NCBI GenBank assembly: GCA_905221605.1
Contig: CAJNDS010002670.1
Coordinates: 257,374 to 321,373, forward strand
Length of the DNA: 64,000 bases
Source of the DNA: Symbiodinium natans
Lineage: Eukaryota > Sar > Dinophyceae > Suessiales > Symbiodiniaceae
Direction of reading: 5' to 3'
Part shown: in pieces, positions 63,551 through 64,000 of the stretch
How the letters are laid out: every line of letters starts with the position of its first letter
Numbering within the stretch: position 1 is the stretch's first letter
The notes under the pieces: model-generated
The model's input: the letters and a program-made list of their open reading frames with translations, nothing else
Told to the model about the DNA's origin: nothing
The model's database searches: none
Translations under genes and position numbers: made by a program

Positions 63551-64000
63551 AAGGGGGGGTCGGGCTTGCCATTGGTGTTGGCATGTGGCCAAAACACCGC
63601 CACAAGGGGATCGTGTCCCCCTGCACCCTTCGGCTAGTCGTGCCAGCCAATCCCTTGACAGGCAAAATCCGCCCACGACGTATCGACGCCTCCCCCCGCC
63701 ACGAACCCGCCTTTTTCGTAGAAGCTGTCAACAGGCCCGATTTCGCCGATTCCGAACCGGCTGAAAACGACGACACACTCGCAACAGCATGTGAACAAGC
63801 GAGTGAGGGGACTCTGGGTGTGAAGTTACCGCAAAAACCTCGAGAAGAACTTGACCGAGAGTATCTTCGTCCGACAGCCCACCCAGGAAGCTGCCCGACA
63901 CGACACCGCTTCGAGAGAAGGCGGCGAAGGCACTCCATGAGCACCCCCCCAACACCTTCCCCCGAACAAAGAAACCCAATGGCACGGGACCAGTGGAGCA
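63551..64000 (+). CDS. Open frame running off the right edge, unidentified
   Basis: After a TAG at about 63548 the + frame stays open for 150 codons to the window end, reading for example SPCTLRLVVPANPLTGKIRP and ACEQASEGTLGVKLPQKPRE. Balanced composition with an acidic stretch and a later Arg-rich stretch. The competing minus-strand ORF (63944-63486) looks less natural. No domain recognised; could be the 5' part of a gene or of a mobile element. Confidence 0.3.

Noticed and set aside
63486-63944. 152-aa minus-strand ORF at the right edge
   Set aside because: The overlapping + frame has a more protein-like composition and is open to the window end; neither has homology I recognise.

Overview
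The window looks like nuclear DNA of a dinoflagellate. Four lines of evidence point there: (i) introns whose ends can be fixed by protein homology use GT, GC and GA donors, with a G after the acceptor AG; (ii) a Hint (hedgehog/intein-like) gene of the kind common in dinoflagellates; (iii) every host gene I could read between 1 and 54.3 kb lies on the + strand, as in dinoflagellate unidirectional clusters; (iv) plant/dinoflagellate-type telomere heptamers (TTTAGGG / CCCTAAA and variants) fill most non-coding sequence. Species cannot be named from sequence alone.

The repeats look like junk at first, but the short unique islands (30-120 bp) between them read as exons. Joining islands in order, with phase kept, gives recognisable proteins: a cytochrome P450 (exons 7.2-13.06 kb, complete 3' end) and a tyrosinase/polyphenol oxidase-type copper protein running into a peptidoglycan-binding-like domain (32.9-52.65 kb, about 20 kb for roughly two dozen small exons). 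A phytanoyl-CoA dioxygenase-like gene (18.8-20.1 kb, 3 exons) and the Hint gene (4.97-6.37 kb, 2 exons) are less fragmented. An intronless J-domain gene (39.19-40.87 kb) lies inside the tyrosinase intron that separates the two halves of the second copper site. Other exon clusters (0-4.7, 14.5-15.1, 21.1-25.3, 25.5-30.1, 30.5-32.8, 53.2-54.3 kb) are coding by frame and splice signals, but I do not recognise their products. A non-repetitive ORF pair at 15.4-17.6 kb carries an in-frame stop and a frame change.

Layout: 0-4.75 kb unknown multi-exon gene; 4.9-6.4 Hint gene; 6.9-13.1 P450; 13.2-14.2 dispersed module with an 11-copy minisatellite, present again inverted at 48.4-49.3; 15.4-17.6 unknown ORFs; 18.8-20.1 PhyH-like; 21-30 unknown split genes; 32.9-52.7 tyrosinase with nested DnaJ; 53.2-54.3 last exons, ending at a stop at 54323; 54.5-64 kb a different landscape almost free of heptamer arrays, with an apparently intact Ty1/copia retrotransposon (55389-61088, minus strand, identical-looking 158-bp LTRs and 5-bp target duplication), a palindromic tandem repeat (62.44-62.90) and an open frame running off the end.

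The main unusual signal is the combination of telomere-repeat introns, often TTTAGGG at the 5' end and CCCTAAA at the 3' end so the pre-mRNA could fold back, with short direct repeats across the splice junctions. This resembles mobile introns (introners) that use telomere-like sequence. Exon calls come from reading frames by eye and have not been checked against transcripts.
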